Assembly (NCBI GenBank): GCA_008330645.1
Contig: VLTN01000042.1
Location: forward strand, 1 to 64,000
DNA from: Cafeteria roenbergensis
Taxonomy: Eukaryota > Sar > Bigyra > Bicosoecida > Cafeteriaceae
Direction: 5' to 3'
DNA length: 64,000 nt
Shown: in pieces, positions 34,496-45,016 of the stretch
Position numbering within the stretch: the stretch's first letter is position 1
How the letters are laid out: each line of letters starts with the position of its first letter
Position numbers and translations under genes: made by a program
The notes under the pieces: model-generated
Database searches by the model: none
What the model saw: the letters and a program-made list of their open reading frames with translations, nothing else
Told to the model about the DNA's origin: nothing

Positions 34496-37400
34496 ATGCC
34501 AACGCGTAGCGCTGGCTGCGAGTCGGAAAGCGGCTCATCGTGCTCCCGCTGCTCGCGTGCGTCCTTCACGAGCGACTCAGGCGTGTCCGAGTCGGAGGGC
34601 AGCGACGTGGAGAGCGACATGGAGTTCGAGTGCGACGCGTGTGGACTTTCCGTCTCTAGCCAGGCTATTCGATTCCGCTGCTTGCTGTGCAGAGACTTTG
34701 ACCTATGCGCGGGGTGCAATGACGCCTGCCTGAGCGGAAACCTGACTGTCGCAGACCACGACTCCTCCCACCCGATGTACGCCGCAAACTCACGCGTAGG
34801 GTCCGCCCCAACAGCGGGCACTGCCTCAAGCCCGAGCAGCCGGCCGCCAGTGGACCCTCACTTGGACGCAGCAGGCGACCCGGGCAAACTGGCAGCGCTG
34901 TGCAAGGCCGCACTTGAGGGAGCTGGCCTCAGTGCAGAGCGGCTTGGCTTGGCAACAGGACTTGAGGTAGATCCTGAGACGGCGGAGTTCCGCGCTTTTC
35001 ACCGCTTCCTTGGCGGGCTGGCCGCGGAGGGCCCGCTTCGCCGCTCTGCTCGAGGAGGACTCCTTCCCTCCCTCGCGTGTGAATCAAGTCCTGACTTGCT
35101 CGCTGATTCTCGCGGTACTCACAACAACAGGGACGCCTCCCCGAACCCGTGTACGGCTGGCCCGGAGTGTCTTGCCCACCTATGCAACCTCTGGGAAGAC
35201 GGTGAAGGAGAGGCCATCGGAGCTCAAACAACTCTGCAAGTGGACCGCCTGGACCCAGAGTGTTCATGCGCAGAGAGCCCGGCTCGCGTCGTTCAACACT
35301 CGGATGTGGGCGACGCAGACGAGTTGAACGTTGGCAAACCTCTGTGCAGCCTCACATCGAGCACCCACCTTGGCGGCAGTGCCAGCTCGAGGCCTTCAGC
35401 AGCCTTTTGGGTGCAGAATCGCTTCGCTGGGGACGTGCAGTCCGTGGCTTTCCCAGAAGCCGAGCTGCTTGCCAACCGCGACAAAGACGCTGCCGGTGCA
35501 CGGACTATTGACCTGCTTCTGGCAGGCGACTGCTCGCAGGATAGCACCGCAAGCGGGGCGTGCCCCGCTCCGTTTGCTGGAGTGGCTCCTCTAGCCCCCG
35601 GGAAATGGCGAAGCCAGATTTGGGTTGAAGGTCGCGTGCGGACTATTGGCTCATTTGCTTCGGATGTGTCAGCAGCTGAGGCGCATGACTGCGCAATTCG
35701 ATTGGCCACGGCAATGTGGTGGCATCTCAGGGGACCCGAAATGCATGGCGAGACGCACCCCCTCCCGATTGAGCGGCTGAGGGACTCGTGGCTTGCTCGC
35801 CAAGCAGAGTCCCTTGCGCCATCAGCAGCGGCGGAGATTCGCACGACGGCGTCCAGCATGATTTGCCCAGCGACTGGCAGGCAAATCGAGCCTCTGGACG
35901 AACTCAACTTTTCCGTTGCCAACGCCGCGATTCGTCAGCGCCTGGAGACCGCCGAAGCCTCTGAGTTTCTGCATTACCAAGTGCTGACGACCAAGTCTGC
36001 CGCATCGACCCGTGAGGCAGCCGACTGGTTTGGAACAGGGCTCTCGCCGGCCGCCGACGCTGACCACCCTGCCCCGGCAACTTCCAGTTGGGGAGCCATG
36101 GGCATCGCTGATGCAACCACGGCGCTGTCTGCAATCGCCCTGGGAGAATCTTGGGTCGCTGCAGGCCGAGAACGGAGCGGAGCCGTTGACATGTTCCAAC
36201 ACCACCTGGGCTCGTGGGCCGTGGAGGGCGATGAGCCACCTGGCGGCTGGACAGCCGCGGCCCAGGCACGGGCAGGTGTGGTCGCGAGCGCGTGGTCCCG
36301 AGCCCTGCAGGGGCCGACCCCGGTGGCGGCGCTGCCACCGAGAGATCTCAAGCCGGCGCCAGAAACCCTGACTTTGCCCTTGCACGCCAGCGGAATGGAC
36401 GGTCAGAGGTTGCTTGAAGCAAGCAAGCCTGCCCCACAAGCGGACCCTGGAGCGAGCGTAGTACTCCCATACCAAATGGAAGGCTGTGGCGATGCTTGTG
36501 GCGTGGCGTCTGGCACCCCGTCCTGGGTTCAGGAGCTGGCAAAGCTAACGCTTGCAAAGTTGCTGGCCGAGCCCACAGTCTCGGACGCCCACAAAAGGGT
36601 GCGCCTTGTGTTGGAAACTCCAGGCCCTCCGCAAGCGTATACGGCAGCCCAAGGTCGCTCCATAATGGCCGAGCTGCCAGAGGGCGACGACATCGACTTC
36701 GTGGTCCGCGCAGCAGCATCGCGAGGGATCATCCCCTTGCCCGTGGCCGACATTGCCTCTGCCGCAGGCAGTGCAGTGGACTGGTTTCCTGGCGGTCTGC
36801 ACCCCCGCACATCAGCTCTGGTGCCTTGCCTTCGGCTGACGATGTCACGGCTCGGCCACACTGCAGCAAGCGGAGCCGCGCTGGTCGGGTGCAAGCAGGC
36901 ATCGCTCGCGGCGTGGCTAGAGCGCAGAGCCCAGCCATGGTCTGAATTTCATGACATTTGCGACAGGGCGTCCAGCCTGCTTCGCTTGTGCCGACGGCGC
37001 TCGGGTTTCGCTGTAGCTAAGCGCAAGCATGGCAACAGCACTTCCCGCCTTCCAAGCCTCAGAGGGACGAGATCGAGCACTATTGGTCATCTTTATGGGT
37101 TCGATGGGGCAAGACACCCGGAGGCCACGATCAGCGATTCGCCGGTGTCTGCTGCTGATCGAATCGGAGACGCAGCAAGCCGTTGGCGCATCGCTGCCAG
37201 CAAGCCACCTGCAACACTGCGGCCCAAAAAGCGCAGAGCAGCGAGTCGACCGCAGCTTATCCCGAGGCACCAACCAACGCTTGTGTTCTGCAACGGGGCT
37301 GAGCAGCAGATGCAACCAGGACTTCCTGGTGAAGCCGATGACGCGAGCACCGTTCCGGCGGTGTGCGAAACGGACGCCATGGCATCCACGATGGAAGCCC

Positions 37401-39659
37401 TGGAACGACCATGTTCGCCGACGGAAGCAAAAGCGCTGGCTCGGGTTCTGTTTGCAGACTATGCCAGATGTACTGTCTGCGGCCTCAGCGGAGACTTTGA
37501 TTCCTCCGAGACAGGATCTTCTGTAGTGAAGACGCTCAAGTGCAGTGATTGTGGCTGCGTTGTCCATGCGCAGTGCTACCTTCTTACGGACAACCCGTCG
37601 GGGAAGTGGACTTGCCAAGTCTGCACTGGACATGGGCTGCCCACTGAGAGCGAGATGGCCCTGTATAGGCCAGCGACCGCGCAAGCAATCGCATCCCCTG
37701 CAGGCTGTGCGGTCTGTCATCTTCCCCCTCGCGGGCTCGCTTGCAAGCCTTGCAGTGGGGAATCGTCTGCGCGATGGGCCCACGTTGTTTGCTTGCTTGC
37801 GTCCAACAGAGCACGCACGACAGGCTCGGGTCATCCCAGCGAGAGGTGGACGTTGGAGGATGGAGCTGCATCCCCTATGACATCATCAGTGAGACACGGA
37901 ACAATTGCTTGCCTGTTTCTATAGTCCGTACCAAGTTTGCGTCAATTGGCTTAACGTTTCTCGCGTCGGCGACCTTGTGTTTTTCGTGGCGCAGTGTGGC
38001 GTTTGCTTCCTTCCGACCAGAGTTGATGACGGCGTTCGTTGTTCGCCGTTCACCAGTCGCGTAGTTGCGAGCACCGGGACGAGACAAGTCAAGTCTTGCA
38101 GATGCGTAATGCATCCGTCATGTGCTGTGATCGGCGGCAATCTCCGGGCAATGGCCTGGCCTCATACTTTGAGGACAAGTGGAGGTGCTCTTTCATCGGC
38201 GGCTGCCCAGAGGCTGCTACCTGCACCAGCAGGCCTTAGAATCGAGGCAGGGGTTGCTCAAACCGACCACCAGGGCGTTCTGATCACGAGGCAGCTGTGC
38301 CCAAAGCACACGTTTGCCCCGTCAGACTCTGGGCGGCACTATTGTGGTCATCGGGCAGGAACCGTAAATGGAAGACCAGTCCCTTCTTGGTGGCGTGGAG
38401 TCATGAGCAGCGATCCTCACGCTCAGGGCATCGACCGTGTCTTGCAGCTGGACAGAGGGGACAAGCTCACAGTGATGGGTGTTTCAGTTGAGCCACATCG
38501 CGGCGATGGGCCTGCAGTGAAGAGCCTCCCACGAGTCGGCCGGTCCCTGCTGGCCTGGGTCCCTGACTCCAGCGACACGCCCCATGCAGCTGGCAAGCCT
38601 GCCAGCTTGCCTCCTGCCCACACTGAGAGAGCGGAGCAGCCTCCTGAGGCGATTGCAGCCTGCCCCTCCGCCGGTCCTTCGGCCGAACTACCAGCTACCG
38701 CCAGGTCTGTGCCCCGGTCGAAGCGATCGGCTGTGGCAAGCTCGCTTCGGCTGCCCTGGTCGCGACATTTCGTTCGGTCCCCTTCACAGCCTTTGGCCCC
38801 GACTTCACGCGGCTCGCCCCCCGCTTCGAGCAGCCCCAGGTCTGCACGAGAGCCGGCAGAAGACGTGCTTGGCTCAAGTGTGGAAACTCCCCCCGCCAAG
38901 ACTGCGCAGGCCAACCAGCCTGACCGGGATGCTTTGCTGCAGCTTTTGGTATCGGAGTCGCGAGTCGTAGTTTGGGTGAAGCAGCCCGCCCGCCCGTGGG
39001 AGCTCTTCGTCGTGACGTCGCGAGTGGCTCTGGCATCTCAGGGTTTGCCTGCGGCCACCCTTGCCCTCGCCGACGCCTGGCTTGCCAAGGCTCCAGACCC
39101 TCTGGCTTGTTCGTCGTGCGACGAATACGAGTTCAGCGACGAGGACGACCTTCCCGATGCGTTCCACGACGCGCCGAGTTGTCGTGCTCGCCTGCCTGAT
39201 GGCGTGCTGTTCGCCCGCCCCGAGCTCCTTGCCACTCCTAGTACCTGGCAGTCTGAACGGCCGCCGCCCGGGTTCGGCTCGCAGCTGGTGCAATCGTTGA
39301 GCGATCCATCTCACGTCTACCTGGCAGATCGTGAAGAGGTTCGGAGGTTTTGGCCGGTGGCCTCCGGCTTGCCGCCGATGGACAAGCGCTCGGCTGCACT
39401 TTGCGATAAGGTGGCAGCCCGACATGCGATCGGTCGGCCAGCGACCGGAGCCCTTGCTCGGCAGATTCGAATGTTCAACCGCGGGGTGGATGTGGCCGGA
39501 GTTGGCGTCAGACTGAAGGCGGAGCCGCCAGCTTCGGATCAGTCGGAGGCACTCTGTCCACAGCCCTCCACCGAGCTCTTGGGCGAGCTGGCCGGCGGCG
39601 GCCGTCCTCGGCGAGCCGCGGCTCACATTGCCGCCTTAGTCTTGCGCGAAATGCATTGA
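34496..39659 (+). CDS. Nuclear protein with ZZ finger, AP2-like domain and PHD-knuckle-ePHD module
   Basis: Exons 34496-37888 and 37995-39659 (106-nt phase-0 intron, GTGAGA to GCGCAG, with a TTAAC branch-like site) give 1685 residues. A ZZ-type zinc finger is at about 46-92 (three CxxC pairs and a closing His pair). An AP2-like segment at about 370-415 has W-R-S-Q-I, a GSF turn and an AAEAHDCAIRLA helix. A PHD finger (992-1043), a zinc knuckle (from 1071) and an extended PHD (1132-1236) form the arrangement known from BRPF, JADE and AF10 proteins. The splice is fixed by this module: exon 1 ends the knuckle and exon 2 starts with the first Cys pair of the second PHD. A chromatin-reading or transcription role in the nucleus is inferred. 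The final 450 residues, with a short acidic stretch and no known domain, are unassigned. The combination is unusual. Confidence 0.85.
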
Positions 39660-39967
39660 AGCCTCGATGGTGATGATGCGAGCCTCACCTCTGCTCGCAA
39701 GGCAACAGGTTCAGCTGACCGTTTTGCCCGCCTGGGCCCGCGTTTGGGCCATTGCTGCGGTGGTGGGTACTGCGAGTGCACTGTTCCGATGTTGGCAATC
39801 CGCCGTGGCTCGCGCAGCCGCGGTCGGCGGAAAGCGTGCGCTCCCGCGACTTGGCTGCTCCCCCGTGCCGAGGATCCCTGCCTCGCAATGGAGCATGTGT
39901 GACTGCGTGCAAGTGGCTGAATGTTGGTGGCCACTTGTTCTGGCCGGCCATGCCCGCCACTCGACAA
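39660..39967. other. Convergent intergenic spacer
   Basis: This 308-nt stretch lies between the stop of the PHD gene and the stop of the GT10 gene. No gene, repeat or RNA could be supported in it. Confidence 0.6.
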
Positions 39968-41458
39968 TCACGCGCTGGCAAGCGTGCTGTGAACGTGCTT
40001 GCAAATGCGACACTCTGCGTAGTGCGCGCACGTATCAACTAGGTTGCGGCCAAACCTCGCGAAGTCTGTGGCTGCGCTGTTCGGGGGAAGCCTGGTCTCG
40101 AGAGTCGCTCGGCGAAGGGACTGCTCGTGGGCTGTGGGAGCCACCGCAGCGGCCGCGAGCGCAGCTTCTGACCGCCACATTTGCCACCCGTCGAACTCTG
40201 CGTCATCAGATACGATTCGCTGAATGGCAGCCCAGAGGCTGTCTACGTCGTTTCCAAATTTGGTGGCGTCGAGAGCTGCGTGCCGGGAGGGCATCAGGTC
40301 CGCCAGGTTGGGCGGCCCCCAGACGACTGGCACCGCACCTGCGACGAGGGCGTGGCTGACCTCAGGCTCAAGCCAGTCTGGCGTTTTGGAAGACTGGGCC
40401 ACAAGCACAGCCCGGTAGCGCTTGATGAGGCGGAGGCGGTCGGGGAGGTGGGCAAGCGCGTTCGGAATGTCGGCCGGCACAGCCTGCTTCCTGAGCCCCC
40501 CTGGGCCGACGAAGGTGTGCAACTTGGCGCCTGCCACCTGCGCCAGCCGTTGCAGCAGACTCCACGTGTCGCTGCTGATGCCGCGGTCGCTGAAAAAGGC
40601 GATGGCGCCGTTGCTCGGCACCGACTGGGCGCTAACGGGGTGCAAGTAGCTGGCGGCGAGTTCCCCGAACACGGCGGCCGCAGCAGGCGACGCGGGAGGA
40701 AGGCCCCACGGGCACATCAGGGAGACGGGCAGTGTGCTCGTGGGCAAGTACGACATCGAAAACGATGCGTGGGCGGCCATCTCGGGCGACGTGGGCTGGT
40801 AGCGCGGGTAAGCCTCCACTGGCTCGAGCCCAAACGCCCCGACAAGGGGTGTGTGCGTTTGCTGGTTGCCAACCGGCCACGGCATCGGCTTCCCATCGTG
40901 GCCGAACTTGGGGTGGTTCACCGTTTCTACCACCACAGCGTCCGCGTCGTGATATACTGCCGGGTCTCCGTGCACGAACTTGCAGGGGTAGTCACACGGC
41001 TTGTTCACCTCAACGCCGTCAGCGGCCCAGAGAAGACGCGCGTGGGCAGAGTCGTCGCCGCCCCAGCCGGGCCAAACGCCCGTGTTAATCATGCCCCCGT
41101 TGTCCGCCAACACCACGACGCGGGGAATAGTAGGAAACCGGGATGGGGCCGGGGCGGCTTGTTCAGGACGCACCGGCACGGGGCCGGGGCGCACGGCCTC
41201 GTTTCCAGGCAGCGCGACTGGTTGGGCCGCGCCTTGCGCTTGGCTTCCGGGCGCACCCCCCTCCACGACGTCGTTCTCAGGAACGTCGAACTCCACCCAC
41301 CCAAACCACCACGCAGAGGCTCCGATCAACAGGAAGCCTGCCATGAACACGGCAGCAGCGCCGAGGATTTGTGCCGTGCGGCGCGAGTCCGTGCACCCCT
41401 TGCCGCCTGGGCGCGCGCGTGCCGGGAGCGCGCGCACTCGCCGGGTGCGGCCCGACAT
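39968..41458 (-). CDS. GT10 family (alpha-fucosyltransferase-like) type II membrane glycosyltransferase
   Basis: Translation from ATG 41458 gives 496 residues. A basic N-terminus is followed by one hydrophobic segment (about 29-52), as in Golgi type II enzymes, then a Pro-rich stem. The catalytic region fits GT10: an acceptor-side FSMSYLPTSTLP stretch stands where family members have the SYRRDSD motif. The donor domain starts at IAFFSDRG, and the ALVAGAVPVVWGPPN motif matches the family's conserved LxAGxVPVVxGPxxY. A closing Cys-rich tail (CAHYAECRIC) is also typical. GT10 enzymes transfer fucose from GDP-fucose; the acceptor cannot be read from sequence. The SYRRDSD motif is poorly kept, so a different donor is possible. 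It is divergent from uL4m, with 167 nt between the two ATGs. Confidence 0.78.
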   Translation of the reverse strand: MSGRTRRVRALPARARPGGKGCTDSRRTAQILGAAAVFMAGFLLIGASAWWFGWVEFDVPENDVVEGGAPGSQAQGAAQPVALPGNEAVRPGPVPVRPEQAAPAPSRFPTIPRVVVLADNGGMINTGVWPGWGGDDSAHARLLWAADGVEVNKPCDYPCKFVHGDPAVYHDADAVVVETVNHPKFGHDGKPMPWPVGNQQTHTPLVGAFGLEPVEAYPRYQPTSPEMAAHASFSMSYLPTSTLPVSLMCPWGLPPASPAAAAVFGELAASYLHPVSAQSVPSNGAIAFFSDRGISSDTWSLLQRLAQVAGAKLHTFVGPGGLRKQAVPADIPNALAHLPDRLRLIKRYRAVLVAQSSKTPDWLEPEVSHALVAGAVPVVWGPPNLADLMPSRHAALDATKFGNDVDSLWAAIQRIVSDDAEFDGWQMWRSEAALAAAAVAPTAHEQSLRRATLETRLPPNSAATDFARFGRNLVDTCAHYAECRICKHVHSTLASA

Positions 41459-41625
41459 GCCGGACAGTGGCCAGAGCACAGGTGCAGGTGCAACGGGCCG
41501 GCGCACGCACGGTTCCGAGAGCGGTGCGACGGCCGGCAGAGCCGCCTGCTTGCGGGCTTGGCCAGGCTTGGACGCGGCGAGTCGGCGCCTGGCCTGCCCG
41601 CGACAGCACCTGCGAGCTCCGCGAC

Positions 41626-43090
41626 ATGGCGGCAGTCCGCCTTGCACGTGCTGTAGGCAGCGCCGGGGCGGCAGCGTCCCGGCCGTGGGCGGGGGTCCGC
41701 GCGGGCGCGGGCGTTCTGACTTCGCGGGCAATGGCGCGAGGCTTCGGCTCGACCGCCGCCTGCCTGGAGCCGGAGGCCGCCGCTGGCGCGAGTGCGGCTG
41801 CGGAGCTTGGCCTGCCGTCGAACGTCAAGCTTGATGCACAGGCAACGGCGCTGCTGAGCCGGCCGCAGCAGCCGGCACTGGACGCCGAGGTTGCTGAGTT
41901 GGACGCAGGTGCCGCTCGCAGCCTTGCACGCTTGGGCGAGGGTGAGGATGCTCGCTCCCCTTGGCCATCGCCCCATCTGCGAGCAAGCCGGTGCAGGGTC
42001 GACGCATGCGTGCCTGAACCGTTGGCCTGCGGCTCTTGGGGGCGCTGTCGCCAGCGCGTTGTTGCAATTCCGCCGCAAGGGTGCTGCCACCCGCCCCGTC
42101 CCTGCCCGTCCTTGGCTCCGCCCACGCCCCGCCGCAGTCGGAGCCCGTCCCCTCAAGGACCCTGTGCTCGAGCTCCCCGTGTTTGACATCATGGCCACGG
42201 CCTTCCAGCCGCTGCCCAACCCCAACCCCCGGGGCCTGGAGCCCGCGCCCGGCACCGAGGACGCTGATGCGCCCGCCAGCCCTGCGGCTGCCCCTGCAGT
42301 GTCCACCGTGTCCCTCAACCCGCGCGTGTGGTCTGAGCCCCTCCGTGTGGACATCCTTCATCGGTGAGAGCGGCGCGCCGCTCCCATAGGCGTATCCGCG
42401 ATCGAGTGTGTTGCCCTCGCGCCGCTGCAGGCGCACCGTCGTCGCCCTCGCTCAGCCGTTCGACCCAACACCCCCCGCCCCACCCGCCGTCTCCCCACAT
42501 CTCATGCGTTCCGCAGCGTGGTGCGCTGGCAGCTGGCGAAGCGCCGCACCACCGCCTACCGGGGAACCACGTACAGCGAAAAGTCTGGCTCCGGCCGCAA
42601 GCCTTTCAAGCAGAAGGGCACCGGCATGGCCCGCCAGGGAAACAAGCGCGCTCCGCTGCAGCGCGGGGGCGTCAAGGCTCACGCCCCGGTGCTCCGCCAG
42701 TGGGCCTTCAAGCTGAACAAGCGAGTGCGGCAGCTCGGCATGCGCGTCGCCCTCTCGGCCAAGCTCGCGGCAGGCCGCGTGGCGCTCGTGGAGGGAGCCG
42801 ACCGCTTCACATCCGCCAAGACAGCCGATCTCACGCGCCGCATCCAGGCGGTGGCCGAGGCGGCGCTGCAGCCCGACCCCGCTACGGACTGCCTCCCCGT
42901 CGCCGACACCGAGGCTCTGCTGGTCGTCGACCCCTCCGAGATGACGGACCAGCTTGAGCTCGCCGGCCGGGCCCAGCACCGCGTCACTCTGGTCCCGCAG
43001 CTCGGCTGCACGGTGCTGGACCTGCTCAAGCGCGACGCGCTCATCATCACGCCGCGCGCGCTCGAGGCGCTTCAGGCGCGCCTCGCATGA
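41626..43090 (+). CDS. MRPL4: Mitochondrial large-subunit ribosomal protein uL4m
   Basis: Three exons, 41626-41941, 42138-42363 and 42517-43090, give 371 residues. The introns are 196 nt (GTGAGG to CCGCAG) and 153 nt (GTGAGA to CCGCAG). The second join restores the family motif DILHRVVRWQLAKRR. This is followed by the basic RNA-binding loop SGSGRKPFKQKGTGMARQGN and the C-terminal globular part (LSAKLAAGRVALVEG onward, ending near residue 371). The first 70 residues are Arg/Ala-rich and nearly free of acidic residues, as in a mitochondrial targeting peptide, so the organellar form is favoured over a cytosolic one. It acts near the exit tunnel of the mitochondrial ribosome. METTL17, which serves the same ribosome, lies 1.9 kb downstream. 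Confidence 0.93.
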
Positions 43091-43270
43091 AGCCGACAGC
43101 GGGGGCTTGCGCCGCCGCCGCCGTGGCGTGCCAGCGCGGTGTGCCAGAGCGGTGTGTGTGCGCGGGGAGGCCCAATCGCAGCGGGCAGCCATCCAACCAC
43201 AGGCCTGGACAGCGTTCAGCCCGACTTGGCGGCAACCCCCCTCCCCCCCCCGCCCCCGCACGCACTAAAC

Positions 43271-43645
43271 ACAAGCAAGGCAAAGCAAAGCAAAGCAAAG
43301 CAAAGCAAAGCAAAGCAACGCAACTGAATTCAATGCAAAGCAAAGCAAAGCAAGGCAAAGCAAGGCAAAGCAAGGCAAAGCAAAGCAAAGCAAAGCAACG
43401 CAACTGAATTCAAAGCAAAGCAAAGCAAAGCAAGGCAAAGCAAGGCAAAGCAAAGCAAAGCAAAGCAACGCAACTGAATTCAAAGCAAAGCAAAGCAAAG
43501 CAAAGCAAGGCAAAGCAAGGCAAAGCAAAGCAAAGCAAAGCAAAGCAACGCAACTGAATTCAAAGCAAAGCAAAGCAAAGCAAGGCAAAGCAAGGCAAAG
43601 CAAAGCAAAGCAAAGCAACGCAACTGAATTCAATGCAAAGCAATG
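43271..43645. repeat. CAAAG minisatellite with higher-order structure
   Basis: The array is made of CAAAG, CAAGG and CAACG pentamers, punctuated by CAACTGAATTCA at about 43321, 43401, 43471, 43551 and 43621. The spacing of these marks alternates 80, 70, 80, 70 bp. The A-rich, EcoRI-like punctuation contrasts with the GC-rich surroundings. It fills most of the gap between uL4m and the next convergent gene; the rest of 43091-43713 shows no gene. Confidence 0.97.
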
Positions 43646-43713
43646 AAGCAGCGCGCGACATCGCGCACGCTTGCGAGCTTGACATTCGGCACGTACCACA
43701 CACGCTGCCCGAG

Positions 43714-44943
43714 TCACCGCGTGAACGTGCCCCCGAGCGTGGCCCCGTCCATGCGCGTGGCTCCCTCGTCCGCGCCCAACAGATGCTGCAGCAGCGAGCC
43801 GCGGCCAGCTCCGGCGGAACGGCGGCCCAGCTCGTTCGGGCCAGAGGCCATGTACCGATCGTGGTCCCACACGCCACTGCCGGCGCCTTGAACACGTCCC
43901 AGCGTGCGGGTCACAGCGCTGCGCTCGGCGGCGGCACGGTGCGACTCGGCATTGACCACCAGCTGAAGCAGCTTGGACACACTCCCGCCAGCGCGGCCGC
44001 TCGCGCCACCCCGCGTCGCAGCCGGTGCCGCTGCGGCTGGCGCCGCTGCCGCCCCACCGTCCCGCCGAGACGACCCGTTCCTGACCAGGCCGCCGTCAGC
44101 TGGCGTGGTGCGGCGATCCGCTGACGGCGCTGACTCCTCGCCGAGCACCCCGTCCACCAGCGACACGCCGGCGCCCGGCGGTGCAGCATCGGCGCTGAAC
44201 ACCCACCCGCTGTCGCTGGCCGCCACGCCGGGGCACTCCGCCAGCACAGCGTCCAGCAGCGCCCGGGCCCGATCGTCGGCGATGCCGCTGGTCAGCACCG
44301 CCCCCCCGCCCTGAAGCTCCGCAAGCGCACCGCGCAGCGCGCCGTCAGCGGAGGGGAACGCAGCGGCGAGCTCTGCTGCAGCGCGCCTCGCTGCGGCCCA
44401 GGGTCGGGCAGCTGTTGCCCCGCGCTCCAGCGAGCCGTCGCGGTCGTGCCCGCGACGGCGGCGGCGCCCGCCGTGCTCCCTGGCGAAACTTCCGTCGCTT
44501 GAAACGGACCCGTCGGCGCTGTCGCCGCTGCGGCGGGAGTGTCGGGAGCGGTGGCGCCTGTGCCTGCGCCGGGAGGCGGGACGGTCCTCGTCGCGCGCGC
44601 TTGGAGACGCCGAGCGCCTCGAGCGATGGTGGCGGCTGCGGTGGCGGGAGCCACCGTCCTCGCGGTCCTCACTGCGCCGATGGCGGTGCCTGCGGCCGCG
44701 GTGCTCGCTGTCCCGGCTCGGGTGTGCTCCCTCTGGCCCGCGAGCGGCAGGCGTCCCCCGCTCTCTCGCGGGGCGGTCGGACATGCCTGCAGGGGCAAAT
44801 GCACCAGCCCCCCCCCAGCTCCACTGCGGGTTCGGTAGCAAGCGGTGGGCCCAGGCGGCGCGCTCGGCCTCGTCGGCGCGGGCGCAAACTGTGGCTCGCC
44901 AGAGTGACTTGCAGCTCGCCTGAGGGCAGAGCCGCACGGGCAT
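43714..44943 (-). CDS. Arg/His/Ser-rich protein of unknown function
   Basis: One uninterrupted frame encodes 409 residues from ATG 44943, or 356 from ATG 44784. I favour the longer form because the added part has a non-repetitive pattern ([32 protein letters not shown]). Then comes a region rich in RHRS and SRR pairs (about 80-180), like the RS/RH domains of splicing-linked proteins. A helical Ala/Leu stretch and a C-terminal segment with WDHDRYM and LLQHLLG follow. No family was recognised. A nuclear RNA-linked role is only suggested by composition. Its upstream ATG overlaps, within CATG, an ATG of the opposite-strand METTL17 frame. Confidence 0.6.
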   Translation of the reverse strand: MPVRLCPQASCKSLWRATVCARADEAERAAWAHRLLPNPQWSWGGAGAFAPAGMSDRPARERGTPAARGPEGAHPSRDSEHRGRRHRHRRSEDREDGGSRHRSRHHRSRRSASPSARDEDRPASRRRHRRHRSRHSRRSGDSADGSVSSDGSFAREHGGRRRRRGHDRDGSLERGATAARPWAAARRAAAELAAAFPSADGALRGALAELQGGGAVLTSGIADDRARALLDAVLAECPGVAASDSGWVFSADAAPPGAGVSLVDGVLGEESAPSADRRTTPADGGLVRNGSSRRDGGAAAAPAAAAPAATRGGASGRAGGSVSKLLQLVVNAESHRAAAERSAVTRTLGRVQGAGSGVWDHDRYMASGPNELGRRSAGAGRGSLLQHLLGADEGATRMDGATLGGTFTR

Positions 44944-45016
44944 GGACGACGAAGCCCGAAGCGCCTGCGCGGCATCGCCGCCGAAACACAGCTGCGCTCC
45001 GGAAGCCACGCCTGCG

